From the NCBI GenBank assembly GCA_903873905.1, contig CAIQQJ010000094.1, forward strand, positions 1 through 45,804: a stretch of 45,804 nt of DNA. Reading direction: 5' to 3'. Shown here one piece after another: positions 16,645-23,711 of the stretch; position 1 is the first letter of the stretch; each line of letters opens with the position of its first letter. Made by a program: the position numbers and the translations under genes. The stretch is from an uncultured Flavobacteriales bacterium. Its GTDB lineage: Bacteria; Bacteroidota; Bacteroidia; Palsa-965. A model generated the notes under the pieces. It did not search any database and was not told where the DNA came from. It was given only the letters and a program-made list of their open reading frames with translations.

Positions 16645-17898
16645 TTAAGAAGGATATTTTCTAAAGACAACAGCGGCATTGTGACCACCGAAGCCGAAGG
16701 TGTTGCTGATTGCCGCACGAACTTCACGATGTTGAGCTTTATCAAAAGTCAAATTGAAGCGAGGATCAATTTCAGGATCATCGGTAAAATGATTGATTGT
16801 TGGTGGAACAATATCATTCTTCACTGCAAGAATTGTTGCAATAGCCTCAATTGCTCCTGCTGCACCTAACAAATGCCCCGTCATTGATTTGGTAGAACTG
16901 ATATTCATTTTGAATGCCTGTTCCCCAAAAATTTTCTCAATTGCTTTTAATTCTGCAGTATCACCAAGTGGTGTTGATGTTCCGTGTGTATTGATATAAT
17001 CAATTTCATCCACAGCCAAATTTGAATCTTCTAATGCAGCACGCATCACCAATGCGGCACCCAGTCCTTCAGGATGTGGGGCTGTAATGTGATGTGCATC
17101 TGCACTTAATCCACCTCCAACTACTTCTGCGTAAATATGTGCGCCGCGCGCTAGAGCATGCTCTAATTCTTCCAATACAATTGCTCCAGCACCTTCGCCC
17201 AAAACAAATCCATCTCTGTCTTTATCGTAGGGACGTGAGGCCAATTCCGGTGTATCGTTGCGCGTACTCATTGCATGCAAGGCATTGAATCCTCCAATAC
17301 CCGCTTCGCAAATTGCAGCTTCTGATCCACCCGTTACAATTGCATTCGCTTTTCCCAGACGGATATAATTATATGCATCAATACACGCGTTCGTTGAAGA
17401 AGCACATGCGGCAACGCAAGTAAAATTTGGTCCGTTGAAGCCAAAACGAATGGAAATGTGTCCCGAGCAGATATCGGCAATCATTTTTGGAATGAAAAAT
17501 GGATTGAAACGTGGAGTTCCATCGCCTTTTGCAAAACCAAGACATTCATCTTGGAATGTTTGTAAGCCTCCAATGCCACTTCCCCAAATAACTCCTATGC
17601 GTGTTTTGTCAATTGTATCCGCATTTAATCCAGCATCGCGCACAGCTTGATCAGCTGCTGCAATTCCGAATTGGGAAAAAGGATCCAATTTGCGACCCTC
17701 TTTCTTATCGAAATATTCTTCTAGATTAAATCCTTTGACTTCGCAAGCAAATTGCGTTTTGAACTTTGATGGGTCGAAACGAGTAATTCTTGCGGCACCA
17801 GGTTTCCCCGCCACTAGATTATTCCAATAGTCTTGCACAGTGTTACCTAAGGGCGTAATAGCGCCAAGGCCTGTGACAACAACTCGTTTCAGCTGCAT
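16645..17898 (-). CDS. fabF: 3-oxoacyl-[acyl-carrier-protein] synthase II
   Basis: This condensing enzyme elongates acyl-ACP with malonyl-ACP in type II fatty acid synthesis. The 417-residue protein opens with KRVVVTGLGAITPLGN and has the nucleophilic cysteine in VAACASSTNACIDAYNYI, and the catalytic histidines in NTHGTSTPLGD and SMTGHLLGAAGAIEA. The length is standard. It follows acpP by 36 bp and is followed after 9 bp by rnc. Confidence 0.97.
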   Translation of the reverse strand: MQLKRVVVTGLGAITPLGNTVQDYWNNLVAGKPGAARITRFDPSKFKTQFACEVKGFNLEEYFDKKEGRKLDPFSQFGIAAADQAVRDAGLNADTIDKTRIGVIWGSGIGGLQTFQDECLGFAKGDGTPRFNPFFIPKMIADICSGHISIRFGFNGPNFTCVAACASSTNACIDAYNYIRLGKANAIVTGGSEAAICEAGIGGFNALHAMSTRNDTPELASRPYDKDRDGFVLGEGAGAIVLEELEHALARGAHIYAEVVGGGLSADAHHITAPHPEGLGAALVMRAALEDSNLAVDEIDYINTHGTSTPLGDTAELKAIEKIFGEQAFKMNISSTKSMTGHLLGAAGAIEAIATILAVKNDIVPPTINHFTDDPEIDPRFNLTFDKAQHREVRAAISNTFGFGGHNAAVVFRKYPS

Positions 17899-17934
17899 TC
17901 CCAGATGGTTTTAATAAACAAAAAAGTGCGAAGA

Positions 17935-18171
17935 CTACTTCGCGTGCTCTTGAATATACTTAATGGCTTCGCCAACAGTATTGATTTTTTCAGCCTGATC
18001 ATCAGGGATTGCAATGTTGAATTCTTTTTCAAATTCCATGATGAGTTCAACTGTATCAAGAGAATCAGCACCAAGATCATTGGTGAAGCTTGCTGTTTCA
18101 GTAACTTCTTTTTCGTCAACCCCTAATTTGTCAACGATAATGGCTTTTACTTTTCCTGCGATTTCAGACAT
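17935..18171 (-). CDS. acpP: Acyl carrier protein
   Basis: The 78-residue acidic helical protein carries the growing acyl chain on a 4'-phosphopantetheine attached to Ser37 in the motif [10 protein letters not shown]. The start at 18171 (MSEIAGKVK) gives the normal length; an upstream in-frame extension to 18231 crosses the promoter and is rejected. A -7 box at 18203-18210, preceded by TTTTTG about 18 nt upstream, gives a leader of about 25 nt. First gene of the acpP-fabF-rnc cluster. Confidence 0.97.
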   Translation of the reverse strand: MSEIAGKVKAIIVDKLGVDEKEVTETASFTNDLGADSLDTVELIMEFEKEFNIAIPDDQAEKINTVGEAIKYIQEHAK

Positions 18172-18202
18172 TGTTAAGCTGGTTTTTTGGTTTAATACGG
18201 CG

Positions 18203-18210
18203 CAAAGATA
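18203..18210 (-). promoter_or_regulatory. -7 box (TATCTTTG) of acpP
   Basis: Exact consensus on the minus strand, with a TTTTTG -33-like element about 18 nt upstream. The best complete promoter in the window. Confidence 0.75.
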
Positions 18211-18438
18211 GATGTAAGCGTAAAATAACAAAAAGTTTGTTATAACTGGTTCGTTTACAGGCCATTAAAACGCGGAGGGGTGAAAATTTCTTGCTAAAAT
18301 CGGGTTTCTGATCCATTCTCGGGGTTTTGAGGGGTGTTTTTGGGGGCGATCTTGAGTAAAATAAAAGGCAAGGAATTGTTTCGAGTTTGGTTCAAATATT
18401 AATTTTCGTCACGCCTCTCTTTTATCATTTCTCAAGTC

Positions 18439-18446
18439 TACTTTTG
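18439..18446 (+). promoter_or_regulatory. -7 box (TACTTTTG) of purN
   Basis: Exact TAnnTTTG match ending 4 nt before the GTG start at 18451. The rest of the 18172-18450 gap is AT-rich with no gene seen. Confidence 0.65.
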
Positions 18447-18450
18447 CAAG

Positions 18451-19014
18451 GTGAAACGAATCGCAATTTTTGCATCTGGAACCGGGTCAAACGCCAAGGT
18501 ACTCATTGAGTATTTTGAGTCGCATCGCAATGCACAAGTAACTTTATTGGTTTGCAATAAAGCGGAAGCTGGTGCAATAAAAATTGCACATGAACATGGC
18601 GTTGAAAGTTTATTGATTTCAAAAGAAGAATTTTTTAGCAATAACTCCATTGTAGAAAAATTACAAGAACGAGGAATTGATTTTATAGTGCTCGCTGGTT
18701 TTCTTTGGTTGATTCCTCCCGCGATCGTTGCTTCATTCCCAAATAGAATCGTTAATATTCATCCTGCCTTACTTCCGAAGTTTGGTGGAAAGGGCATGTA
18801 TGGAAAAAAAGTTCACGAAGCTGTTATATTTGGAAAAGAAAAGGAAAGTGGTATTACCATTCACTTTGTGAATGAGAAATTTGATGAAGGAAATCACATT
18901 GCACAATTTATCTGTCCTGTATTTTCAGATGACACTCCTGAATCGCTTGCGAAACGTGTTTTGGAATTGGAGCATAAACATTTTGCACTAGTGGTGGATG
19001 GTTTGCTGCGGTAA
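18451..19014 (+). CDS. purN: Phosphoribosylglycinamide formyltransferase
   Basis: The enzyme transfers a formyl group from 10-formyltetrahydrofolate to GAR in purine synthesis. The 187-residue chain starts RIAIFASGTGSNAKVLIEYF, the GAR-binding loop, and contains VNIHPALLPKFGGKGMYG, with the catalytic Asn-His pair, and the later SGITIHFVNEKFDEGNHIAQ block, with the catalytic Asp. The start is GTG, fixed by the -7 box 4 nt upstream. Length and motifs match single-domain PurN. Confidence 0.95.
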   Translation: MKRIAIFASGTGSNAKVLIEYFESHRNAQVTLLVCNKAEAGAIKIAHEHGVESLLISKEEFFSNNSIVEKLQERGIDFIVLAGFLWLIPPAIVASFPNRIVNIHPALLPKFGGKGMYGKKVHEAVIFGKEKESGITIHFVNEKFDEGNHIAQFICPVFSDDTPESLAKRVLELEHKHFALVVDGLLR

Positions 19015-19045
19015 AAGAAAAATCAGAAAGTAGCCCCTGAATTCC

Positions 19046-19053
19046 TATTTTTG
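19046..19053 (+). promoter_or_regulatory. -7 box (TATTTTTG) of the tRNA gene
   Basis: Exact TAnnTTTG match about 17 nt before the mature tRNA 5' end at 19071. Confidence 0.65.
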
Positions 19054-19070
19054 CATTCCACTTAAAACCC

Positions 19071-19144
19071 GGGCCTATAGCTCAGCTGGTTAGAGCAACG
19101 GACTCATAATCCGTTGGTCGTAGGTTCAAGTCCTACTGGGCCCA
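19071..19144 (+). tRNA. tRNA with CAU anticodon, probably tRNA-Ile2 (lysidine-modified)
   Basis: A full cloverleaf can be drawn: 7-bp acceptor stem (GGGCCTA with TGGGCCC), D arm AGCTCAGCTGGTTAGAGC, anticodon stem ACGGA/TCCGT around loop CTCATAA, and T arm TAGGTTCAAGTCCTA. CCA is not encoded. A CAU anticodon may mean Met or Ile2. Pairs C4-G69 and C5-G68, and the TTGGTCG...GGTTCAAGTCC part, resemble E. coli tRNA-Ile2, the substrate of TilS, rather than elongator tRNA-Met. The structure is sure; the Ile2 assignment is an inference. Confidence 0.9.
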
Positions 19145-19145
19145 C

Positions 19146-19181
19146 AACGAGAAGAGAAGAAATTCCCTTCTCGTTTTTTTA
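19146..19181 (+). terminator. Rho-independent terminator after the tRNA
   Basis: AACGAGAAG (19146-19154) pairs with CTTCTCGTT (19167-19175), 9 bp, followed by a T tract. Confidence 0.85.
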
Positions 19182-19304
19182 TGTTGTTTTTTTTCAAGAG
19201 CCATCTGTTTCATGATTTTATCACCTTTTTCAAATTTCAAATTCGTTTTTTAAAAAACATTTTCCACTTTAAAATATTTAACCTTCCTCAAACGACTACC
19301 TACC

Positions 19305-19312
19305 TATCTTTG
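19305..19312 (+). promoter_or_regulatory. -7 box (TATCTTTG) of the metallophosphoesterase gene
   Basis: Exact consensus 8 nt before the ATG at 19321. Confidence 0.65.
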
Positions 19313-19320
19313 CCTCCCAT

Positions 19321-20604
19321 ATGAAACGAGCTCCTGGTATTATTTTCATTATTCTTTTTCTCACCTTTCTGGTTTTGGTTGACTATTACGTTTTCACCGG
19401 CGTACGTACGCTCACGGCAGAATTGGAAGCACGCACACGCAAAATTGTGCATTGGATATATTGGGGAATAAGCATTTCATTTTTTGTATGGCTTGGAGGA
19501 CTTTTTCTTTTTGTCCATTCCGACGGAACCATTCCAAAATCGATCTCCATTTTCTTTGCAGCCTGGGCATTGGTTTTTGTTCCAAAATTAATTTTTGCGA
19601 TTTTTCTATTGGGAGAAGATGTTTATCGTTTGCTCCGTTCCTTATTTGCAGTTGGCCATAATGCAATCGTCCAGAATGATCCGATGGCGCTTTCTGTTGG
19701 TCGGAGAAAATTCATCAGCACCATTGCTGCAGCAACGGCGGCCATTCCTTTTTTCGGAATCCTTCATGGAATAACAGTGGGGAAATTCAAATACCGTGTT
19801 CTTCGCGAAACCATTTATTATCCTGATTTGCCAGATGCATTTGATGGTTTTACTATAACACAACTTTCCGATATTCATGCAGGAAGTTTTGATCCGATTA
19901 GCGATCGTGCGGTGGTGCAAAAGGCCATTGCAATGGTAAATGCACAGCAATCAGACCTTTTTGTTTTTACCGGCGACCTTGTGAATAATATGGCGAGAGA
20001 AATGGATCCTTGGTTGGAAGATTTCGAAAAAATACATGCGCCATCGGGCAAGTTTTCCATTCTTGGAAATCATGATTATGGCGATTACGTCAATTGGGCT
20101 TCCGATGAAGCGAAAGAAAAGAATATGCAACACTTATATTCTGTTCATGGAAAAGTTGGTTTCTGTTTGTTGCGTGATGAGAATGCCGTGATTGAAAAAA
20201 ATGGACAAACAATTTCGCTCATTGGAGTTGAAGATTGGGGAACTGGCGGATTTCCAAAAAAAGGTAATTTAAATAAGGCCTTGAAAAATGTTCCAGAAGA
20301 TGCTTTCAAGATTTTGCTTTCACACGACCCTTCGCACTTTGATGAAATTGTAAGCAAACATCCTACACACATTCATCTCACACTTTCTGGTCATACCCAT
20401 GGCGGACAATTCGGTGTTGAAATACCGGGCATAAAATTCAGTCCTGTTGGATTCCGCTATCCACATTGGGCGGGACTATATGCTGTGAATGGAAGAAATA
20501 TTTATGTGAATCGAGGATTTGGATTTTTGGCATTTCCTGGACGTGTGGGAATTTGGCCTGAAGTAACCGTGTTGACTTTGAAAAAAGGATTGCCTGTCTC
20601 CTAG
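19321..20604 (+). CDS. Membrane-anchored calcineurin-like metallophosphoesterase (YkuE/YaeI-like)
   Basis: The 427-residue protein has three or four hydrophobic segments in residues 1-150, then a dinuclear-metal phosphoesterase domain: QLSDIHAGSFD (motif I), FTGDLVNN (II), ILGNHDYGDY (III), ILLSHDPSHFDE (IV) and LSGHTHGGQFG (V). All metal ligands are present. Family members cleave phosphodiester or pyrophosphate bonds of membrane-associated substrates; related YaeI/LpxG-type enzymes act on UDP-2,3-diacylglucosamine, but the substrate here is not determined. A GRRKFISTIAAATAAIPF segment before the catalytic domain looks like an internal Tat-type or stop-transfer sequence. Confidence 0.9.
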   Translation: MKRAPGIIFIILFLTFLVLVDYYVFTGVRTLTAELEARTRKIVHWIYWGISISFFVWLGGLFLFVHSDGTIPKSISIFFAAWALVFVPKLIFAIFLLGEDVYRLLRSLFAVGHNAIVQNDPMALSVGRRKFISTIAAATAAIPFFGILHGITVGKFKYRVLRETIYYPDLPDAFDGFTITQLSDIHAGSFDPISDRAVVQKAIAMVNAQQSDLFVFTGDLVNNMAREMDPWLEDFEKIHAPSGKFSILGNHDYGDYVNWASDEAKEKNMQHLYSVHGKVGFCLLRDENAVIEKNGQTISLIGVEDWGTGGFPKKGNLNKALKNVPEDAFKILLSHDPSHFDEIVSKHPTHIHLTLSGHTHGGQFGVEIPGIKFSPVGFRYPHWAGLYAVNGRNIYVNRGFGFLAFPGRVGIWPEVTVLTLKKGLPVS

Positions 20605-20708
20605 TTAAAAAATTTCTAGTTTCTGCTTTTTTTAATTTTCATTTTTCTATTAATGAAGTCCATTTCTTTCGTTTGAAACCGAAGAAAAAAATAATTTTAA
20701 AACATAAA

Positions 20709-21287
20709 ATGAAAAAAACACTAATCATAAATGGCCACCCCAATAGTGACAGTTTCAATTTGGGACTATTTGAAGCATATAAAAAAGGAGCCTTAGCTGC
20801 AGGGGCGGACATTAGAGAAATTGCCATTAAAGACTTAAAGTTCAATCCTAATTTGCAGTTTGGCTACCAACAAAGAACTGAATTAGAACCCGACTTATTA
20901 GACGCTTGGGAAAAAATTAAATGGGCCGACCATTTAGTTTGGGTTCACCCAGTTTGGTGGGGCGGACTGCCTGCAATCACAAAAGGTTTTATTGACAGAC
21001 TATTCTTGCCGGGGTTTGCATTTCAATATCGAGAAAATTCTGTGTGGTGGGATAAACTATTATCAGGTAAGACTGCACACATTATTACAACCCTCGACCA
21101 GCCAAGTTGGTATTATCGGTTGGCATTCGGACGACCAAGTGTTAACCAATTAAAGAAATCTACTTTAGAATTTTGTGGAGTGAAGCCAGTTAAAGTGACC
21201 TATATCGGACCAATAAAAAACGCGAAACTTTCATTAAGAAAAAAGTGGTTAGACAAGATTGAAAAATTTGGAGAAAATCTTAAATAA
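20709..21287 (+). CDS. NAD(P)H dehydrogenase (quinone)-like flavodoxin-fold oxidoreductase
   Basis: The 192-residue protein has the flavodoxin_2/KefF-MdaB type fold. It begins KKTLIINGHPNSDSFN (FMN/FAD phosphate-binding loop), then WADHLVWVHPVWWGGLPAITKGFIDRLFLPGFAF, the flavin-ring region typical of the family, and an ITTLDQPSWYY strand. It probably reduces quinones or related electrophiles with two electrons. Start at 20709 gives the canonical N-terminus. Aspartate is encoded by GAC in 9 of 10 cases, against a GAT majority in neighbours, and Leu codons are mostly TTA/CTA, suggesting recent acquisition. Confidence 0.88.
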   Translation: MKKTLIINGHPNSDSFNLGLFEAYKKGALAAGADIREIAIKDLKFNPNLQFGYQQRTELEPDLLDAWEKIKWADHLVWVHPVWWGGLPAITKGFIDRLFLPGFAFQYRENSVWWDKLLSGKTAHIITTLDQPSWYYRLAFGRPSVNQLKKSTLEFCGVKPVKVTYIGPIKNAKLSLRKKWLDKIEKFGENLK

Positions 21288-21396
21288 CAACTGTTGTAAA
21301 CGCGAGAGTCAGGTGGGGGTTCTAATAAAAACAATTCACATTGGGCAAGCTTACCCATTATTGGTTTTTGAATTTTATTTTTTAACAACAACACGT

Positions 21397-21431
21397 CGCA
21401 AAGCAATTCAAGCTTTGCTTTGCGCTTTTTA
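21397..21431 (+). terminator. Terminator downstream of the oxidoreductase gene
   Basis: CGCAAAGCAA (21397-21406) pairs perfectly with TTGCTTTGCG (21415-21424), followed by CTTTTT. It separates the oxidoreductase from the HAD gene. Confidence 0.75.
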
Positions 21432-21494
21432 AATACGAGTCAGAACTGTAAAACCCTTTTTTACTTTGCATCTGATTTCCTATAATTTTACGGC

Positions 21495-22115
21495 ATGATT
21501 AGAAACATCATATTTGATTTGGGTGGCGTATTGCTCAACCTTGACATGGAGAAGACGCGAAAATCATTTCATGAACTTGGAATGATAAATTTTGAGGAGC
21601 ATTTTACACAAGCAAAACAATCTGGCATTTTTGATGCTTTCGATTGTGGGAAGATTTCCGAGAATGAATTCCGTTCTGCCTTGAAAAAACATTTACCGGA
21701 AGCTGTTAATGATGTTGAAATTGATTTTGCGTGGAATGCCATGTTACTCGATCTTCCAAAGGAGCGGTTGGAATTGTTACAATCTCTTGGGAAAAAATAC
21801 CGTTTGTTTTTGTTGAGCAACACCAATGAAATTCACGTTGCCGCATTTTCAAAATATTTACAAGCCACATTTGGAATGAGTGACTTCTCCTCCTATTTTG
21901 AAAACTGGTATTATTCATGTCGCATCGGAAAAAGAAAACCAAATGCTGACGCATTTGAACATGTGCTTTCAGAAAATAATTTGATTGCTTCCGAAACCAT
22001 ATTCATTGACGATTCTTTCCAACACGTTGAAGGCGCAAAAAAAATTGGAATCAAGGGAATATTCTTGTCGCCTGGAAAAACAATTCTGGATCTTAAAAAC
22101 GAAAATGTTTTTTAG
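21495..22115 (+). CDS. HAD-superfamily phosphatase (subfamily IA, YihX-like)
   Basis: The 206-residue hydrolase has motif I IIFDLGGVLLNLD (nucleophile Asp8), motif II LFLLSNTNEIH, a conserved lysine in RIGKRKPNADAF, and motif IV TIFIDDSFQHVEGA. The second Asp of the common DxD motif is Gly, as in other DLGGVL/DLGNV-type members such as the glucose-1-phosphatase YihX. A helical cap lies between residues 15 and 95. The substrate is a small phosphorylated metabolite but cannot be specified. Confidence 0.88.
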   Translation: MIRNIIFDLGGVLLNLDMEKTRKSFHELGMINFEEHFTQAKQSGIFDAFDCGKISENEFRSALKKHLPEAVNDVEIDFAWNAMLLDLPKERLELLQSLGKKYRLFLLSNTNEIHVAAFSKYLQATFGMSDFSSYFENWYYSCRIGKRKPNADAFEHVLSENNLIASETIFIDDSFQHVEGAKKIGIKGIFLSPGKTILDLKNENVF

Positions 22116-22142
22116 GATTTATTTACCGGCACAATCCTGCAA

Positions 22143-22544
22143 TCAAATTATTTCCTGACACAATTCCACCAGCACACCATTGGAGCTTTTAGGATGCAGG
22201 AAACAGACTAGTTTATTGTCAGCGCCGCGTTTAGGCTCTTCATTAAGCAAAATAAATCCTTCCGCCTGCAAGCGTTTCATTTCAGCGAGTATGTCATCCA
22301 CTTCAAAAGCGATGTGGTGAATTCCTTCTCCTTTTTTCGAAATGAATTTTGCAATCGGGCTTTCTGGATTGGTGGCTTCCAGCAATTCAATTTTGCTTTC
22401 GCCGGTCTTAAAAAACAATGTGTTTACTCCTTCGCTTTCCACCGCTTCAGATTTGTAAGCGTCGATTCCCAATAATTTGGAAAACAATTCATTTGATTTT
22501 TTTATATCGCTAACAGCAATTCCGATGTGTTCAATTTTTTTCAT
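22143..22544 (-). CDS. mce: Methylmalonyl-CoA epimerase
   Basis: The enzyme interconverts (R)- and (S)-methylmalonyl-CoA between propionyl-CoA or succinyl-CoA steps. The 133-residue protein is a vicinal-oxygen-chelate fold with metal ligands in EHIGIAV (His6), EGIHHIAFEV and GVLVELCQ (C-terminal Glu). The substrate-binding region includes FLHPKSSNGVLVELCQ. Length is standard. It lies 27 nt from the convergent HAD gene and starts just after the terminator of the gene at 22609. Confidence 0.93.
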   Translation of the reverse strand: MKKIEHIGIAVSDIKKSNELFSKLLGIDAYKSEAVESEGVNTLFFKTGESKIELLEATNPESPIAKFISKKGEGIHHIAFEVDDILAEMKRLQAEGFILLNEEPKRGADNKLVCFLHPKSSNGVLVELCQEII

Positions 22545-22552
22545 GGTTTTGT

Positions 22553-22586
22553 ATTAAAAAAATAATCCCGCTTTTGGGCGGGATTA
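22553..22586 (-). terminator. Terminator of the secreted-protein gene at 22609
   Basis: TAATCCCGC and GCGGGATTA (9 bp, loop CCAAAA on the minus strand) are followed by seven T residues on the minus strand, only 8 nt before the mce start. Confidence 0.85.
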
Positions 22587-22608
22587 AATTGTTCAGAATA
22601 TTTTCGAA

Positions 22609-23406
22609 TTAGTTTTTAAAGAATTCGCCTGTAGTATTATCGTAATTGAGGAAATATCCTCCTTTAGCAAGTCCTGTACAATCAATTGAGCTTCCGAATC
22701 CTTTTTTGACAACGTTGCCGTATTGATCGTAAATCTCCCATAATGTTTCGCCGCCTTCAAATGTGATTTTGTCTTTCACTTTAACCGGGAAGAATTTTAT
22801 AATAGGACGAGTAGAAGTAAATTTCGCTACAGGAGATGTGCGTGCTTGTCCAGAATAATCAACTTGTTTAACACGAAACTGATTTTCGCCTGAATGTGAA
22901 ACAACCTTGAAGGAATAGTTGTTTGGTCCTGCAATTCCAAGTCCATCAACTTCACCAACCTTCACCCATTTGTTCCAACGATATTGCTCAACAACATAAG
23001 TGAGTTTTCCTGACTCACCAGTAGTAGTCCATTTCAGCGTTTCGTCCTTATCAACTGAAATTGTAGATGTAACAAATGTTGATTTTGGTTTGAGAACTTC
23101 AGGGTTAAGAACCTTCGGCTTGCAATCGTCTTTATGGAAAATTTTTATTGTTACTGGATCGCCAATTTTGAGATTATAGTTTCTCAAATCAATTTCAAAT
23201 GCGCTGGATCCAACTTCATCTGTAGCTAATTGGTCATTCACTCGAACCTCATAAACACAGAAACCAACACCGCCACTTGCAAATGGATTTTGTACATAAA
23301 CGTTCTTCCCCTGATAAGTGCCTTCCAGCAAAATCATAGATTGACTGTAACCCTTCAGCACAAGCAGAAAGGCAATTGACATCAGTAGGAGTAGTTTCTT
23401 TTTCAT
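22609..23406 (-). CDS. Secreted beta-rich protein with possible C-terminal sorting domain
   Basis: The 265-residue protein has a signal peptide (MKKKLLLLMSIAFLLVLKGYSQ). The middle carries two beta-sandwich-like stretches, one (about 105-195) resembling a fibronectin type III fold. The last 65 residues or so (FFPVKVKDKITFEGGETLWE, then YDQYGNVVKKG, CTGLAKGGYFLNYDN) resemble a type IX secretion type A C-terminal domain: a short basic-hydrophobic strand, a Gly-rich strand and the LAKGGYFL motif. Export by the type IX system is inferred. No enzyme motif is visible. The 23407-23711 gap upstream holds divergent promoters only. Confidence 0.75.
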   Translation of the reverse strand: MKKKLLLLMSIAFLLVLKGYSQSMILLEGTYQGKNVYVQNPFASGGVGFCVYEVRVNDQLATDEVGSSAFEIDLRNYNLKIGDPVTIKIFHKDDCKPKVLNPEVLKPKSTFVTSTISVDKDETLKWTTTGESGKLTYVVEQYRWNKWVKVGEVDGLGIAGPNNYSFKVVSHSGENQFRVKQVDYSGQARTSPVAKFTSTRPIIKFFPVKVKDKITFEGGETLWEIYDQYGNVVKKGFGSSIDCTGLAKGGYFLNYDNTTGEFFKN

Positions 23407-23663
23407 CGATTACGAGTGCTCAGATAGAAGGAGCCCCCCTGAATTTGACGGGCAATATTAAGAATGTTGAAGGACAAATTCAAAATAAAATGATAATATT
23501 TTTCGACAAAGGCCTTGTTGGTGTCGGTGGCACTTGGCCTTTTGTGGACGTAATGGCATGAGAACAGGGGCTTTGGGGCGATCTTAGTTGGTTGTTTTGG
23601 GCCTAAATTATTTTTGGGATTGCCGCCATTCCAAAAAATAGCTTATCCTTCAAGGCGAATTTG

Positions 23664-23671
23664 TATCTTTG
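23664..23671 (+). promoter_or_regulatory. -7 box (TATCTTTG) of the substrate-binding lipoprotein gene
   Basis: Exact consensus 40 nt before the ATG at 23712, giving a leader of roughly 35 nt. No other gene is seen in 23407-23711. Confidence 0.65.
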
Positions 23672-23711
23672 CCCGGTAAAATAGCATTATAACCCGTATC
23701 ACTTCGTCTCT

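Noticed and set aside
17889-18119. 76-codon minus-strand ORF overlapping acpP
   Set aside because: Shadow of acpP in another frame; acpP has the invariant DSL motif.
23376-23561. 61-codon plus-strand ORF upstream of the binding-protein gene
   Set aside because: It overlaps the start of the minus-strand secreted protein and has no motif.
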